Shown here in pieces: positions 26,763 to 35,357 of a DNA stretch of 64,000 nt. Made by a program: the position numbers and the translations under genes. Below the pieces are notes generated by a model, which made no database searches, was not told the DNA's origin, and saw nothing but the letters and a program-made list of their open reading frames with translations. The stretch comes from JAJZIH01 sp021785265 (GTDB lineage: Bacteria; Pseudomonadota; Gammaproteobacteria; JAKAQQ01), in contig DAHWSH010000056.1 of NCBI GenBank assembly GCA_027338645.1, positions 4,310-68,309 of the forward strand, given 5' to 3'. Within the stretch, counting starts at the first letter, position 1. Every line of letters starts with the position of its first letter.

Positions 26763-27086
26763 ATGACCCATGTCGTCACCGAAGCCTGCGTCCGCTGCCG
26801 GTATACGGACTGCGTCGAAGACTGTCCGGTCGACTGTTTCCACCTCGGGCCGACCTTCGTAGTCATCGATCCCGAGATCTGCATTGATTGCGGCCTCTGC
26901 GTCGCGGCCTGCCCGGTCGGCGCCATCGTCCACGCGGATCTCCTGCCCGATGGACAGAAGGATTATCTTCGACTGAACGCAGATTTCGCAAAGCGCTGGC
27001 CCCGGATCACCCGTCGGCAGCCTGAGCTTCCGGATGCTGACCAGTGGCGCGCCATCACGGACAAACGCCGGTGGCTCGAGGATTGA
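26763..27086 (+). CDS. fdxA: 7Fe ferredoxin ([3Fe-4S][4Fe-4S]), FdxA type
   Basis: Low-potential electron carrier similar in layout to Azotobacter ferredoxin I. The first cluster motif is CVRCRYTDCVEDCPVDCF, where the spacing CxxCxxxxCxxxCP with an extra Cys is typical of the 7Fe class. The second is CIDCGLCVAACPVGAI. A ~50-residue C-terminal extension ends in WRAITDKRRWLED, as in the family. It is 107 aa and 53 bases after tRNA-Glu. Its partner enzyme is unknown. Confidence 0.93.
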   Translation: MTHVVTEACVRCRYTDCVEDCPVDCFHLGPTFVVIDPEICIDCGLCVAACPVGAIVHADLLPDGQKDYLRLNADFAKRWPRITRRQPELPDADQWRAITDKRRWLED

Positions 27087-27138
27087 GACTCGCCCGATCC
27101 CCCAGGGCCGGCCCCGGGCGGATCCCCGGACCTCCGTC

Positions 27139-29205
27139 ATGAATCATCTCGCCGGGGAGGCCAGTGCCTATCTCCTGCAACATGCGGACCAGCCGGTCGA
27201 CTGGTACCCCTACGGCGATGAGGCGTTAGCGCGGGCACGGGCGGAACGAAAACCGGTTTTCCTATCGATCGGTTACGCTTCCTGCCATTGGTGTCATGTG
27301 ATGGCCGAGGAGTGTTTCGCAGACCCGGGGATTGCCCGCGCGCTCAACTCGTCTTTCCTGAACATCAAGATCGATCGGGAACTGCGACCGGATCTCGACC
27401 ACATCTACCAGATGGCCCACCGCTGGCTCACCGGGCGTCCAGGCGGATGGCCGCTTTCCGTCTTCGTCGAACCCGACCAGCTGACCCCTTTTTTTGCGGG
27501 GACCTACTTTCCACGCGAACCGCGTTACGGACTGCCTGGATTCGGCGAGGTCATCGTGGCCCTCGCCCGGTATTATCGTGAACAGTCCGGCGACTGGAAA
27601 CGCTTGACCGAGAAAATTCGAACCACGTTCGCGAGCCTGGCCTCTACCCCCTCCCCGCCCGCCAGTTTTACCCCGGAGGGGAGCGACTTGGCCGAGGCCG
27701 CACAGGCCGAGCTGGAAGCGGATTTCGACCGGCGATCCGGGGGGTTTGGCAGTGCGCCCAAATTTCCCCATCCGCCCTCCCTCGCTTTCCTCCTCGAACG
27801 GCTCGCCGTCTCCTCTCCGGATTCGGACATACCGTCCCGGATCCGTCCGCTCATCCACCAAACCCTGACTGCCATGACGCAGGGTGGGCTTTGGGACCAG
27901 ATCGGAGGAGGATTCTTCCGCTACTGCGTGGATGCCGACTGGCAAATCCCTCACTTCGAGAAAATGCTCGACGATAATGCCCTCCTTTTAGCCCTGTACG
28001 CGGATGCTGCCGTCCTCACCGGACAGCCCACCTATGCCGGGACCGCAGCCTCGCTGGTCCAGTGGCTCGCACGCGAAATGCGTGACCCGGAGGGTGGGTT
28101 CTACAGCAGTCTCGATGCGGACAGTCCCGGCGGGGAGGGCCGCTATTATCTCTGGGATCGGGACGAGGTCCGGACTCTCCTCACCCCCGCGGAATGGGCG
28201 GTGGCCGAACCGGCCTGGGGGCTCGATCGGTCCCCTAACTTCGAGGATCACTGGCACCTGTCACGCGCCCAACCCCGAGAACCGGATGACCAGACCCAGG
28301 GAACCGGGGCTTCACTCCTCGAATGTGCTCGTCTCCGGCTCTTCAACGCCCGGGCCCAGCGAGACCCGCCCGCACGGGACGACAAGATCCGAGCAGCATC
28401 AAACGGACTCGCGGTATGGGCACTGGCCCGTGCGGGACGCTTGCTCGATCGACCCGAATGGGTTGAGCTCGCCATCCACGGTTCGGACTTCCTCGCCACC
28501 GCCTTGGTTCAAAACCATCGGCTCATGAGCAGCTGTCACCAGGGAAAAACCGGAGGGCCGGCCTTTTTGCCGGACCAAGCGTACATCCTGGCAGGACTGA
28601 TTGAACTCCTTGGAACGTGCTGGGAGACCCGCTGGTACGAATGGGCGCTGGCACTGGCCGACCAGCTTCTCGAACAGTTTGAGGATCGATCCGGAGGCGG
28701 GTTCTGGTACACCGCCCACGACCAGCCGACCCCACTCATCCGGCTCAAAACCTGGGCTGACGAGTCGGTTCCCGCAGCCAATGCAGTGGCTTTCCAGGCA
28801 CTCATGACCTTATTCCGGCTTTCCGGACGATCCCGATACCAGGATGCGGCACTCCGGGGCTTGGCCGCCGGACGCCCCCATGCCCGTGCGGCACCCGGGG
28901 CCCATCTCGGGCTGATCCTCTGCCAGTGCCGGGCCGACTCGCCATCCTCCTTCCTGCTCCTGCAGAGCTCAGCCGATGATCGGCCCCAGTGGCTCACGTC
29001 CATCCGGAAGCACTATTCAAAAAGCCTGCTGGTCTTCACTCCCGGCCCCGATGAGCCGACCGGCAGCGCGTTGGCCATCCCGTCTCACGCTCCAGGGGAA
29101 GGCCGTCTTTACCTGTGCGAAGGCACGGCCTGCACAGCCGTTTTTTCCCGACCGGATGAGCTGGGCGGCGAACCCACGAGCACCGGCGGGAGCGCTTCGC
29201 CGTAA
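27139..29205 (+). CDS. Thioredoxin-domain protein of the DUF255/YyaL (spermatogenesis-associated protein 20-like) family
   Basis: Large cytosolic protein of unclear function with an N-terminal thioredoxin-like domain and a C-terminal (alpha/alpha)6-barrel-like region. The start MNHLAGEASAYLLQHADQPV and the motif GYASCHWCHVMAEE (CxxC near residue 55) are diagnostic; a second signature is TGRPGGWPLSVFVEPD. Later repeats such as LWDQIGGGFFRYCVDADWQIPHFEKMLDDNA (here in parts) complete the match. It is 688 aa from the ATG at 27139; the upstream in-frame region overlaps the ferredoxin gene. A degraded copy of the last ~100 codons lies just downstream. Confidence 0.9.
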   Translation: MNHLAGEASAYLLQHADQPVDWYPYGDEALARARAERKPVFLSIGYASCHWCHVMAEECFADPGIARALNSSFLNIKIDRELRPDLDHIYQMAHRWLTGRPGGWPLSVFVEPDQLTPFFAGTYFPREPRYGLPGFGEVIVALARYYREQSGDWKRLTEKIRTTFASLASTPSPPASFTPEGSDLAEAAQAELEADFDRRSGGFGSAPKFPHPPSLAFLLERLAVSSPDSDIPSRIRPLIHQTLTAMTQGGLWDQIGGGFFRYCVDADWQIPHFEKMLDDNALLLALYADAAVLTGQPTYAGTAASLVQWLAREMRDPEGGFYSSLDADSPGGEGRYYLWDRDEVRTLLTPAEWAVAEPAWGLDRSPNFEDHWHLSRAQPREPDDQTQGTGASLLECARLRLFNARAQRDPPARDDKIRAASNGLAVWALARAGRLLDRPEWVELAIHGSDFLATALVQNHRLMSSCHQGKTGGPAFLPDQAYILAGLIELLGTCWETRWYEWALALADQLLEQFEDRSGGGFWYTAHDQPTPLIRLKTWADESVPAANAVAFQALMTLFRLSGRSRYQDAALRGLAAGRPHARAAPGAHLGLILCQCRADSPSSFLLLQSSADDRPQWLTSIRKHYSKSLLVFTPGPDEPTGSALAIPSHAPGEGRLYLCEGTACTAVFSRPDELGGEPTSTGGSASP

Positions 29206-29684
29206 AAGGTTCCATGAGGCGACCCGTGAATATGCGCGCAAGCCCTTCCACGAGCATCCGCGATGGGAATCCGAGCAACGGCACAATCTCGTTCTCTTCC
29301 CCGGCAACACCGGCATCGTCACCCCGAAAGCCCAAAACGGGCAACTCCTTGACGCGACCTTCGTCAATGGAATGGAATGATCGTCTCCCGCCGCCAATGA
29401 CGATCGCCTACCCAGCGCAGCTCCCCGGGGCTTGGCTGCCGCTGGACATCCCCAACGCTTGCGCGGTCCTGGGCTCCCACCTCGGAATGATCCTGAGCCT
29501 GTACCAGGCCGACTCACGCCCCCCCGGAGTTCACCCGAGGAACGGTGGCTTACCCACATTCGCAAAAGTTATCCCAAAAACCTCCTGGTCTTCGCACCCG
29601 GCCCGGATGAGCCGATCGGCAGTGATCGAGCCCTCCCGGCGCGCACATCGGGGGCGCGTCTTAGGCAGACTCCCGCAGGTTCGG
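29206..29684 (+). pseudogene. Decayed duplicate of the DUF255 protein C-terminal region
   Basis: No intact gene fits this gap. About 29,470-29,515 reads GSHLGMILSLYQADS, matching GAHLGLILCQCRADS inside the DUF255 gene. After a frame change, 29,537-29,635 reads RWLTHIRKSYPKNLLVFAPG followed by PDEPIGS. This matches QWLTSIRKHYSKSLLVFTPG and PDEPTGS near 28,988-29,070, about two thirds of residues being identical over 33 positions. The flanking 29,206-29,460 part is unrecognised. The simplest reading is an old tandem duplication, frameshifted and truncated; relic of a second homologous gene is the alternative. Confidence 0.65.
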
Positions 29685-30938
29685 CTACCAGCCCGGGATG
29701 CTGATGATTCCGCCGTAGACCCCGAGTGTCGCCGTCAAGGTCGCAACCGCGGCTATCAGCCAGAAATAACCTCCCGAAATCCGGTGCTCTCGAGGCAGCG
29801 CCCGGACTGCCAGCGCCACCAGAAATCCCAGGACCAGAGGGAGCAGAAAGGCGTTCATGACTTCCACGGCGATATCCATCACGACGAGATTCGGCACGGA
29901 CACCACGGTTACCGCTCCCGCGACGACGATCATCGAGTAGATCGCATAAAACCAGGGTGCCTCCCGGGGCTGATGCTCAAGTGAATGCTTGAAACCCGTC
30001 ACTTCTCCCCATCCCCAGGCTCCAGCCAGCGAAACCACGATACTCGCCACCATACTGGCACCCAGAATGCCCACGGAAAAGATCACTCGACCCCAGCCGA
30101 TACCGAGAAAGGGAATAAAGGCCTGAGAGAGCTGGTGAACGGTATTCAGAGAAGCTTCCGGGTTGCGATGGCCGATGGTGGCCGCAGTCGCAACCAGCAC
30201 GGCACCCATGATGAGTTGCGTGATGATCGCCCCGATGGCCGTATCCAGGCGAGCCTCTCGGTACTGCCCCGGCTTCAATCCCTTGTCGGCAACCGCCGAC
30301 TGCTGGTAAAACACCATCCACGGCATGATCACCGCACCAATGTTGGCGGCGACGAGGACCATGTAATCCGGGCGTTCGAACGGCACCTGCGTCAAGCCCA
30401 TCATGAGCGCATGCAGACTCGGGTGGCTGGCCCAGGCGATGCCGAAAAAAACCACCTCGAACAGGCCCATGGCCAGAGCCACGCGTTCCACCCGGCGGTA
30501 GGATCCGGTCCAGACCACAACCAGGAGGACTGCGGCCGCCAGCCCAACGCCGACGATCCGCGGCAAGCCGTAGAGGTGGCTCACTCCCGCCACCCCCGAA
30601 AACTCGGTGAGCAGTGCACCCGTGCAGGCCGCACTCAGCCCCACGACTGAAAGATAGGCCCACGATGCCCCGAAGGTTTCTCGAATGAGTTCTCCGTGTC
30701 CCTTGCCGGTAAAAATGCCCAAGCGGACAGTCAGTTCCTGGACCAGGTAAAGCACCGGGATGAGCAAAAACTGGAGAAGAAGGAGCTTGTAGCCCCACTG
30801 GGCGCCACTCTGGGCTGCCGTAATGACGCTCCCGACATCGGTATCGGCCAGCATAACCACAAGGCCAGGCCCCAGGACGGCAAAAAAAGTGCTCCAGCGG
30901 AACCACGAGCCTCGGGAGGCGGGTGTATCGGGGGACAT
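29685..30938 (-). CDS. Divergent Nramp-family divalent metal transporter
   Basis: Inner-membrane transporter of 417 aa with about 11 helices. TM1 reads LADTDVGSVITAAQSGAQWG, aligning with the canonical metal site in which DPGN is followed by IQAGAQFGY; here DPGN is DTDV. TM6 reads ANIGAVIMPWMVFYQQSAV, so the usual MPH is MPW. These changes place it among NRAMP-related proteins whose substrate may not be Mn2+/Fe2+; some such relatives transport Mg2+. I choose the ATG at 30938, with GAGG six bases upstream; the long upstream extension in frame is not homologous. Confidence 0.85.
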   Translation of the reverse strand: MSPDTPASRGSWFRWSTFFAVLGPGLVVMLADTDVGSVITAAQSGAQWGYKLLLLQFLLIPVLYLVQELTVRLGIFTGKGHGELIRETFGASWAYLSVVGLSAACTGALLTEFSGVAGVSHLYGLPRIVGVGLAAAVLLVVVWTGSYRRVERVALAMGLFEVVFFGIAWASHPSLHALMMGLTQVPFERPDYMVLVAANIGAVIMPWMVFYQQSAVADKGLKPGQYREARLDTAIGAIITQLIMGAVLVATAATIGHRNPEASLNTVHQLSQAFIPFLGIGWGRVIFSVGILGASMVASIVVSLAGAWGWGEVTGFKHSLEHQPREAPWFYAIYSMIVVAGAVTVVSVPNLVVMDIAVEVMNAFLLPLVLGFLVALAVRALPREHRISGGYFWLIAAVATLTATLGVYGGIISIPGW

Positions 30939-31257
30939 CAACATCCTCAGCAGGTCTTGACCACAGGAATTCCACCTGGATTCAGTCGCTCCCAGGCCTT
31001 GAACCTGCTTCCCGATCAGACCATACCTTGAAACGGCATCCGCGACCGGGGGAGCACGGCTTTCCCATGCGGTGGCGATTATACTCGAAGGAACGCATCC
31101 TCCACGGGTATCCCGTGGGCTCAACCCAATCCCCGGCGATTCCAATGGCGGCTTCAACAGGCGTCCAAGTCCGCCAGGAAGCATACCGTCTCAGCCCGGT
31201 CATGACCCATCCAAGGGTAAAATGAGGGGAAGCAGTCTATAACCAAACAGGTGAGTC
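30939..31257. promoter_or_regulatory. Divergent control region between the Nramp-like gene and the CnoX-like gene
   Basis: For the transporter (minus), TATAAT sits at 31,078-31,083, giving a ~130-base leader that I could not match to a known metal riboswitch. A 17-bp perfect palindrome, CCACGGGTATCCCGTGG at 31,102-31,118, covers the place where its -35 should be and is a candidate operator. For the plus gene, TATAAC at 31,238-31,243 is a weak -10. Confidence 0.45.
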
Positions 31258-32091
31258 ATGGCCCCATCGGCTTGGATTCATGAAATTGTTGGCGACGATT
31301 TCAAGACCTTCGTCATCGAAGGATCGCGAAAGCACCCCGTGCTCGCCGACTTCTGGGCACCCTGGTGTGCTCCCTGCCGCATGCTGGGTCCGATCCTCGA
31401 AAAAGTGGTACAACACTTCGAGGGCCAGATCCACCTGGCCAAGATCAATACGGATGTCCAGCCAGCCCTCGCGCAGGAGTACGGCATCCAGAGCATTCCA
31501 GCGGTCAAGCTGTTTGTGGAGGGTCGGGTTGTCGAGGCTTTTGTCGGGGTCCAACCGGAACGCCGCATCCGTGAACTCATCGAATCGCACCTCCCCAATC
31601 CCGATGCTCCTCGGATCGAGGAGGCATTGGCCCTGGCCCAGAGGGGAGCGCTTCGGGAAGCGCTCCAGGTCCTCGAGACCTTGGAGGCGAACGGCTCCAA
31701 GAACCCGCGGTTGCCCCTCGCCCTCATTTTCGTCAATCTCCTGCGCGGGGAAACCGAGCAGGCCCGCGCACAACTGGATGGACTCCCTCCCGCGCTTCTG
31801 TCGGATCCCCTCCACGGGCGAGTTTCCTCGCTACTTCATTTTGTCTCCTTGCTGGAGTCCGAACTGGCCAAGATGCCACCCGAACTCAGCCACCGACTGA
31901 GCATCGGTGCTCGTGAGGTGCTTTCCGGACGAGCCGAGACCGCAGTTCAACAGTGGCTTGAGGATCTAGCCGAAGTGCGTGCCGATGAACGCGAACCTCT
32001 TCAGGAAGCCATCCGATTGGCTTTCCCGCTGATCGACAACGAAGCACGTCGGCTGGAGTATCAGCGGCAGCTGGCCCGCAGTCTGCATTGA
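31258..32091 (+). CDS. CnoX/YbbN-like thioredoxin with C-terminal TPR region
   Basis: The N-terminal ~110 residues are a thioredoxin domain with FWAPWCAPCRMLGPIL and the cis-proline region QSIPAVKLFVEGR. The C-terminal 160 residues are helical, TPR-like, ending KRRLEYQ-type (ARRLEYQRQLARSLH), which is the YbbN/CnoX architecture: a chaperedoxin that protects substrates for GroEL/DnaK. E. coli CnoX lacks the first active-site Cys, but this one keeps WCAPC, so it may retain oxidoreductase activity. It is 277 aa; the ATG at 31258 has AGGTGA upstream. Confidence 0.88.
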   Translation: MAPSAWIHEIVGDDFKTFVIEGSRKHPVLADFWAPWCAPCRMLGPILEKVVQHFEGQIHLAKINTDVQPALAQEYGIQSIPAVKLFVEGRVVEAFVGVQPERRIRELIESHLPNPDAPRIEEALALAQRGALREALQVLETLEANGSKNPRLPLALIFVNLLRGETEQARAQLDGLPPALLSDPLHGRVSSLLHFVSLLESELAKMPPELSHRLSIGAREVLSGRAETAVQQWLEDLAEVRADEREPLQEAIRLAFPLIDNEARRLEYQRQLARSLH

Positions 32092-32104
32092 CGAAAGGGT
32101 CCGG

Positions 32105-33826
32105 TCAGTCACCCGCGGCAAGGCCGGAGGGGTGACGTCGGTCATTGACCCCCTCCCAGAGACCCGTCGGTGACCGGAAGATGCTATCGGCATCCCCCCA
32201 ATGCAAACTTCCCCACGGTGCTCCCCGCTTCAGATGGTATCCCCAACGGACCAGTCGACGCCGTGTCCTGACATCCAACGCTCCCGGCTCGTAGTACAGC
32301 ACATCTGGAAGCCACTGCATGTGAACACGGGGCGCATCGACGGAGGCCGACGCCCCCAGATGGTAGACAAGTCGGTTGAGCAGGATCTGGAGTACCGTGG
32401 TCGTGATCGTCGATCCACCCGGGCTCCCCGTTACGATCTCGACCCGATGTGCCTGGGTCACAATAGTGGGGGTCATGGACGAAAGTGGTCTTTTGCCCGG
32501 GGCGATGGCATTGATGCGCCCTTGCACGAGGCCATAGGTATTGGGATGTCCAAGCGCGGTCGTGAAATCATCCATCTCGTTGTTGAGGAAAAAGCCGGTA
32601 CCCGGTGCCATGAGTCCGGTGCCGAAAAAAGTGTTCAGGGTATAGGTGACGGAGACGGCGTTCCCGTCACGATCCACGATTGAGTACTGAGTCGTGTCGT
32701 GACCTTCCTGGACCACCCGGATGCCCGGCCGCACGTCGGAGGAAGGCGTAGCCTTCTCGGGTGCGATGCGGTCACGGATTTTTTGCGCGTAACGGGCAGA
32801 CAACAGACGTCGTAACGGCATCTTCACAAAGGCCGGATCTCCCAGGAACCGATTGCGATCCGCATAAGCCCAACGCATGGCCTCCGCGATAAAGTGAATC
32901 GACCGAGCACGGTGGAACCCCTCGCGGTTCAAGGAATATCCGGAAAGGATGTTGAGCATCTCGCACAGGGTCGCCCCTCCACCGGGCGGGGGTGCCGTAA
33001 TCACCCGATCTCCCGCGAAGCGGCAGGTGAGCGGCCGGGTCACGACTGGCCGGTAATCCGCAAAATCGGCCAGCGAAAGAATACCTCCGTTTCTTAGGCT
33101 CGCGGCCACCACGGCGTGGGCCGGTTCCCCCTGATAGAAAGCGCGGGCACCGCCTTTGGCGATACGGGCCAGGGTGAGGGCGAGTGTCGGTTGGCGGATG
33201 CGCGTGCCGGCCGGCAGTGGCTGCCCATCCCTGAAGAAGATCCGCATGGCGGACGGATCGTCGCGAAGTCTCCGGGCATCGGCCACGAGCTCACGATGCT
33301 GCCCCAGGCTCAGGCGGAACCCTCTCCGGGCCAGCTGGATCGCCGGCGCCAAGAGGCGGGAAGTGGACCACGTACCCCAGAGACGGCGTGCTTCCTCAAG
33401 TCCCGCCACTGTTCCTGGAACGCCAATGGCCTTCCAGGACCACAGGCTTTCCCCGGGCACCGGTTCGCCTCGGGCATCCAGATAGAGACTTGGGGTTGCC
33501 GCCCGGGGTGCGACCTCCCGGAAGTCCAGGAACCGAGCCTGCCCATGGGCTGGACGGTAAACCATAAAGCCGCCACCCCCCAGGTTACCGCAGCAGGGAT
33601 CCGTCACGGCCAGGGCATAACCCACGGCAACCGCTGCGTCCACCGCATTTCCACCCTCCCGCAAGACCCGGATGCCGACTTGCGTGGCATAGCGGCTCGC
33701 CGTCACCACCATACCGCTTCGGGCCCGAACCGGTGCGGGATAGTCGCTCGGGTGCGAGGATGCCGCTTGGCTGGTCACCATGAAGAACAGCCCGGCGCAT
33801 GCTCCAAGAACAAGTTTCTGTCTCAT
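32105..33826 (-). CDS. ggt: Gamma-glutamyltranspeptidase
   Basis: Periplasmic N-terminal nucleophile hydrolase that cleaves glutathione and other gamma-glutamyl compounds. From the ATG at 33826 it has a signal peptide (RQKLVLGACAGLFFMVTSQA). The large subunit contains GGNAVDAAVAVGYALAV and GNLGGGGFMVY. The autocatalytic Thr is in HDTTQYSIVDRDGNAVSVTY, where the small subunit begins; GSPGGSTI is the downstream substrate loop. It is 573 aa, the normal size. Starts further upstream add a long non-conserved stretch. It converges on the CnoX-like gene with a 13-base gap. Confidence 0.95.
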   Translation of the reverse strand: MRQKLVLGACAGLFFMVTSQAASSHPSDYPAPVRARSGMVVTASRYATQVGIRVLREGGNAVDAAVAVGYALAVTDPCCGNLGGGGFMVYRPAHGQARFLDFREVAPRAATPSLYLDARGEPVPGESLWSWKAIGVPGTVAGLEEARRLWGTWSTSRLLAPAIQLARRGFRLSLGQHRELVADARRLRDDPSAMRIFFRDGQPLPAGTRIRQPTLALTLARIAKGGARAFYQGEPAHAVVAASLRNGGILSLADFADYRPVVTRPLTCRFAGDRVITAPPPGGGATLCEMLNILSGYSLNREGFHRARSIHFIAEAMRWAYADRNRFLGDPAFVKMPLRRLLSARYAQKIRDRIAPEKATPSSDVRPGIRVVQEGHDTTQYSIVDRDGNAVSVTYTLNTFFGTGLMAPGTGFFLNNEMDDFTTALGHPNTYGLVQGRINAIAPGKRPLSSMTPTIVTQAHRVEIVTGSPGGSTITTTVLQILLNRLVYHLGASASVDAPRVHMQWLPDVLYYEPGALDVRTRRRLVRWGYHLKRGAPWGSLHWGDADSIFRSPTGLWEGVNDRRHPSGLAAGD

Positions 33827-33885
33827 CTCCGAACTCCAAGCCCGCATGATTCGGTACTGTAAACCGAAACCCGGAAAAAGGGCTA

Positions 33886-34413
33886 TCAGTGAATCGACCC
33901 AGCAAGCCACCAGGTTCCGAATCCCCAAAACCCCACCCACGCGACAGCCCCGAGGAAGCTCCAGAATGCAAAGGAACGGAAACCCATGGCCACTGTACCG
34001 GCCAGATAGCCTTGGAGCTGGCGCAGGGGAACAATGAAGCGGCCGAAAAGAACCACCGGCGCCCCGTATGACTGGAGAAAACGATGGGTTTTTTCGAGCC
34101 GGGTGGGAGTGATCCGTAAGTATTTTCCCCAGCGGGAAAGTCCGGCGTAACCGTAGCGAAAACCCAGGCCATAGGCGGCAAAACCACCGAGAGTTGCCGC
34201 GAGAGTCGCCAAGACCAGAACGGCCGCGATCGGAAAGAACCCTCGGGCGGACAGGAAACCGGCAGTGACAATCACGGCTTCTCCAGGCGCCACGAGCACA
34301 CCCAGATTCTCGGCAAAAACAATGGCGACCACGGCCACCAGACCATAGTGGTGCAGAATCGGGCTGGCCACATGGATCAGGGATTCCAGTGTCCGAAGCA
34401 TCCAGGAGAGCAT
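33886..34413 (-). CDS. DedA-family (VTT-domain) membrane protein
   Basis: Integral inner-membrane protein of the DedA/SNARE-associated family, linked elsewhere to undecaprenyl-phosphate or phospholipid flipping. Visible family features are FAENLGVLVAPGEAVIVTAG and GRFIVPLRQLQGYLAGTVAM, matching the E...P-G-E and F-x-R-x-x-P-x-R...G motifs. It is 175 aa from the ATG at 34413, which has GGAAGG five bases upstream. Slightly shorter than many DedA proteins. Confidence 0.87.
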   Translation of the reverse strand: MLSWMLRTLESLIHVASPILHHYGLVAVVAIVFAENLGVLVAPGEAVIVTAGFLSARGFFPIAAVLVLATLAATLGGFAAYGLGFRYGYAGLSRWGKYLRITPTRLEKTHRFLQSYGAPVVLFGRFIVPLRQLQGYLAGTVAMGFRSFAFWSFLGAVAWVGFWGFGTWWLAGSIH

Positions 34414-35357
34414 CACGGCCTTCCGTCTCGGGGTCCTAGCATCCGGCATTGCCGGAGAACGGGGCTCCAGAGGGAGTTGGGGTGCAGCGGAGTTGTTGGC
34501 AACTGAACTTCCGGATGGGCATGGTTGGGTACCACCAGAAGAATGACGCCCGCTGGGGCGACATCAGCGCGCGCCTCGAAGGCCCCTATCGCATGATCCC
34601 GGTCGGATGAGGCACCCAGGACCGCGATGCGGCGGGCACCGTTGATCTGCACGCGCTTGGGAACCGCTTTGCCGGACATCCGGGATCTTCTCAACTCCGC
34701 GAAGACAAAACGAAGCGGTTGTCTTCAGAATCGCACATCAGGCGAACATACCTCATGGCTGACGAGTGGGAGGTGCATCGAGGCTGACTCTGCGCTCCGA
34801 GAACTGGTGATCAGCGGCTTCGACGATCAAGCGAAATTCAAGCTTTTCAGCATAAAAACCGGGCGCTCGATCCGAGTCGGGTGTTGGAATGTTGATGCAC
34901 TTCACGCTGAGAATCACCAAGAACTCCTGAGCCGTGAAAATATCACAATTCGTGGTTCTTGACGGCTAGGTTCTCACTGTGCGGATGGTGGATCCCGTCG
35001 GGCATGACCGCCTATTGAGATCGCCAGCATCGGGAGCCTGATCCGAGGAGCTGTGGCAGCCCTGAGCAAAAACAGACTGTGTAGATATAACCACTGCATT
35101 CGCGATTTAATTCTTTTCTCACACCCGGAGCGCCGGTTCAATTCACAACACTGGCTTGAACACATAGGAATCAATCCCGTTCCACCGCAGCATGCTTGAC
35201 ATTGCAGCATCAGCGGTGTAACACTCGGCCTCATCTGGAAACAAGCCATCAATTTTTTAACCAAGTTTCCCACACAACCCGTCGAATGCACGCCTGAACT
35301 AATCAGAATTCATGGCCCCTGCAACAAAATCAGGGGCGCGATCCGGGGAGATTCCTG
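34414..35357. other. Accessory intergenic region without an intact gene
   Basis: The base composition drops in GC relative to neighbours from about 34,680. A VOC-domain remnant (separate entry) is the only recognised content. A minus-strand stretch at 35,129-35,245 encodes DGLFPDEAECYTADAAMSSM followed by LRWNGIDSYVFKPVL and a stop; it looks protein-like but I cannot assign it and no start is clear. A minus ORF at 34,413-34,694 is unassigned. Confidence 0.4.
34753..34917 (-). pseudogene. Truncated VOC (glyoxalase-like) protein remnant
   Basis: Reading from GTG at 34917 (AGGAG six bases upstream) gives 54 codons containing CINIPTPDSDRAPGFYAEKL followed by EFRLIVEAA, which matches the N-terminal beta-alpha-beta of vicinal-oxygen-chelate proteins. 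The frame ends at TGA after LDAPPTRQP, where intact homologues continue for about 70 more residues. No continuation in other frames was found. It appears to be a decayed gene rather than a functional small protein. Confidence 0.55.

Noticed and set aside
29206..29400. Minus-strand frame containing ENEIVPLLGFPSRMLVEGL
   Set aside because: Looks partly protein-like but overlaps the DUF255 3' end and remnant, with no start or homology that I can name.
34413..34694. 93-codon minus-strand frame upstream of dedA
   Set aside because: A few segments look protein-like (RRIAVLGASSDRD), but no family could be named, there is no ribosome site and composition is mixed; left as unassigned sequence.
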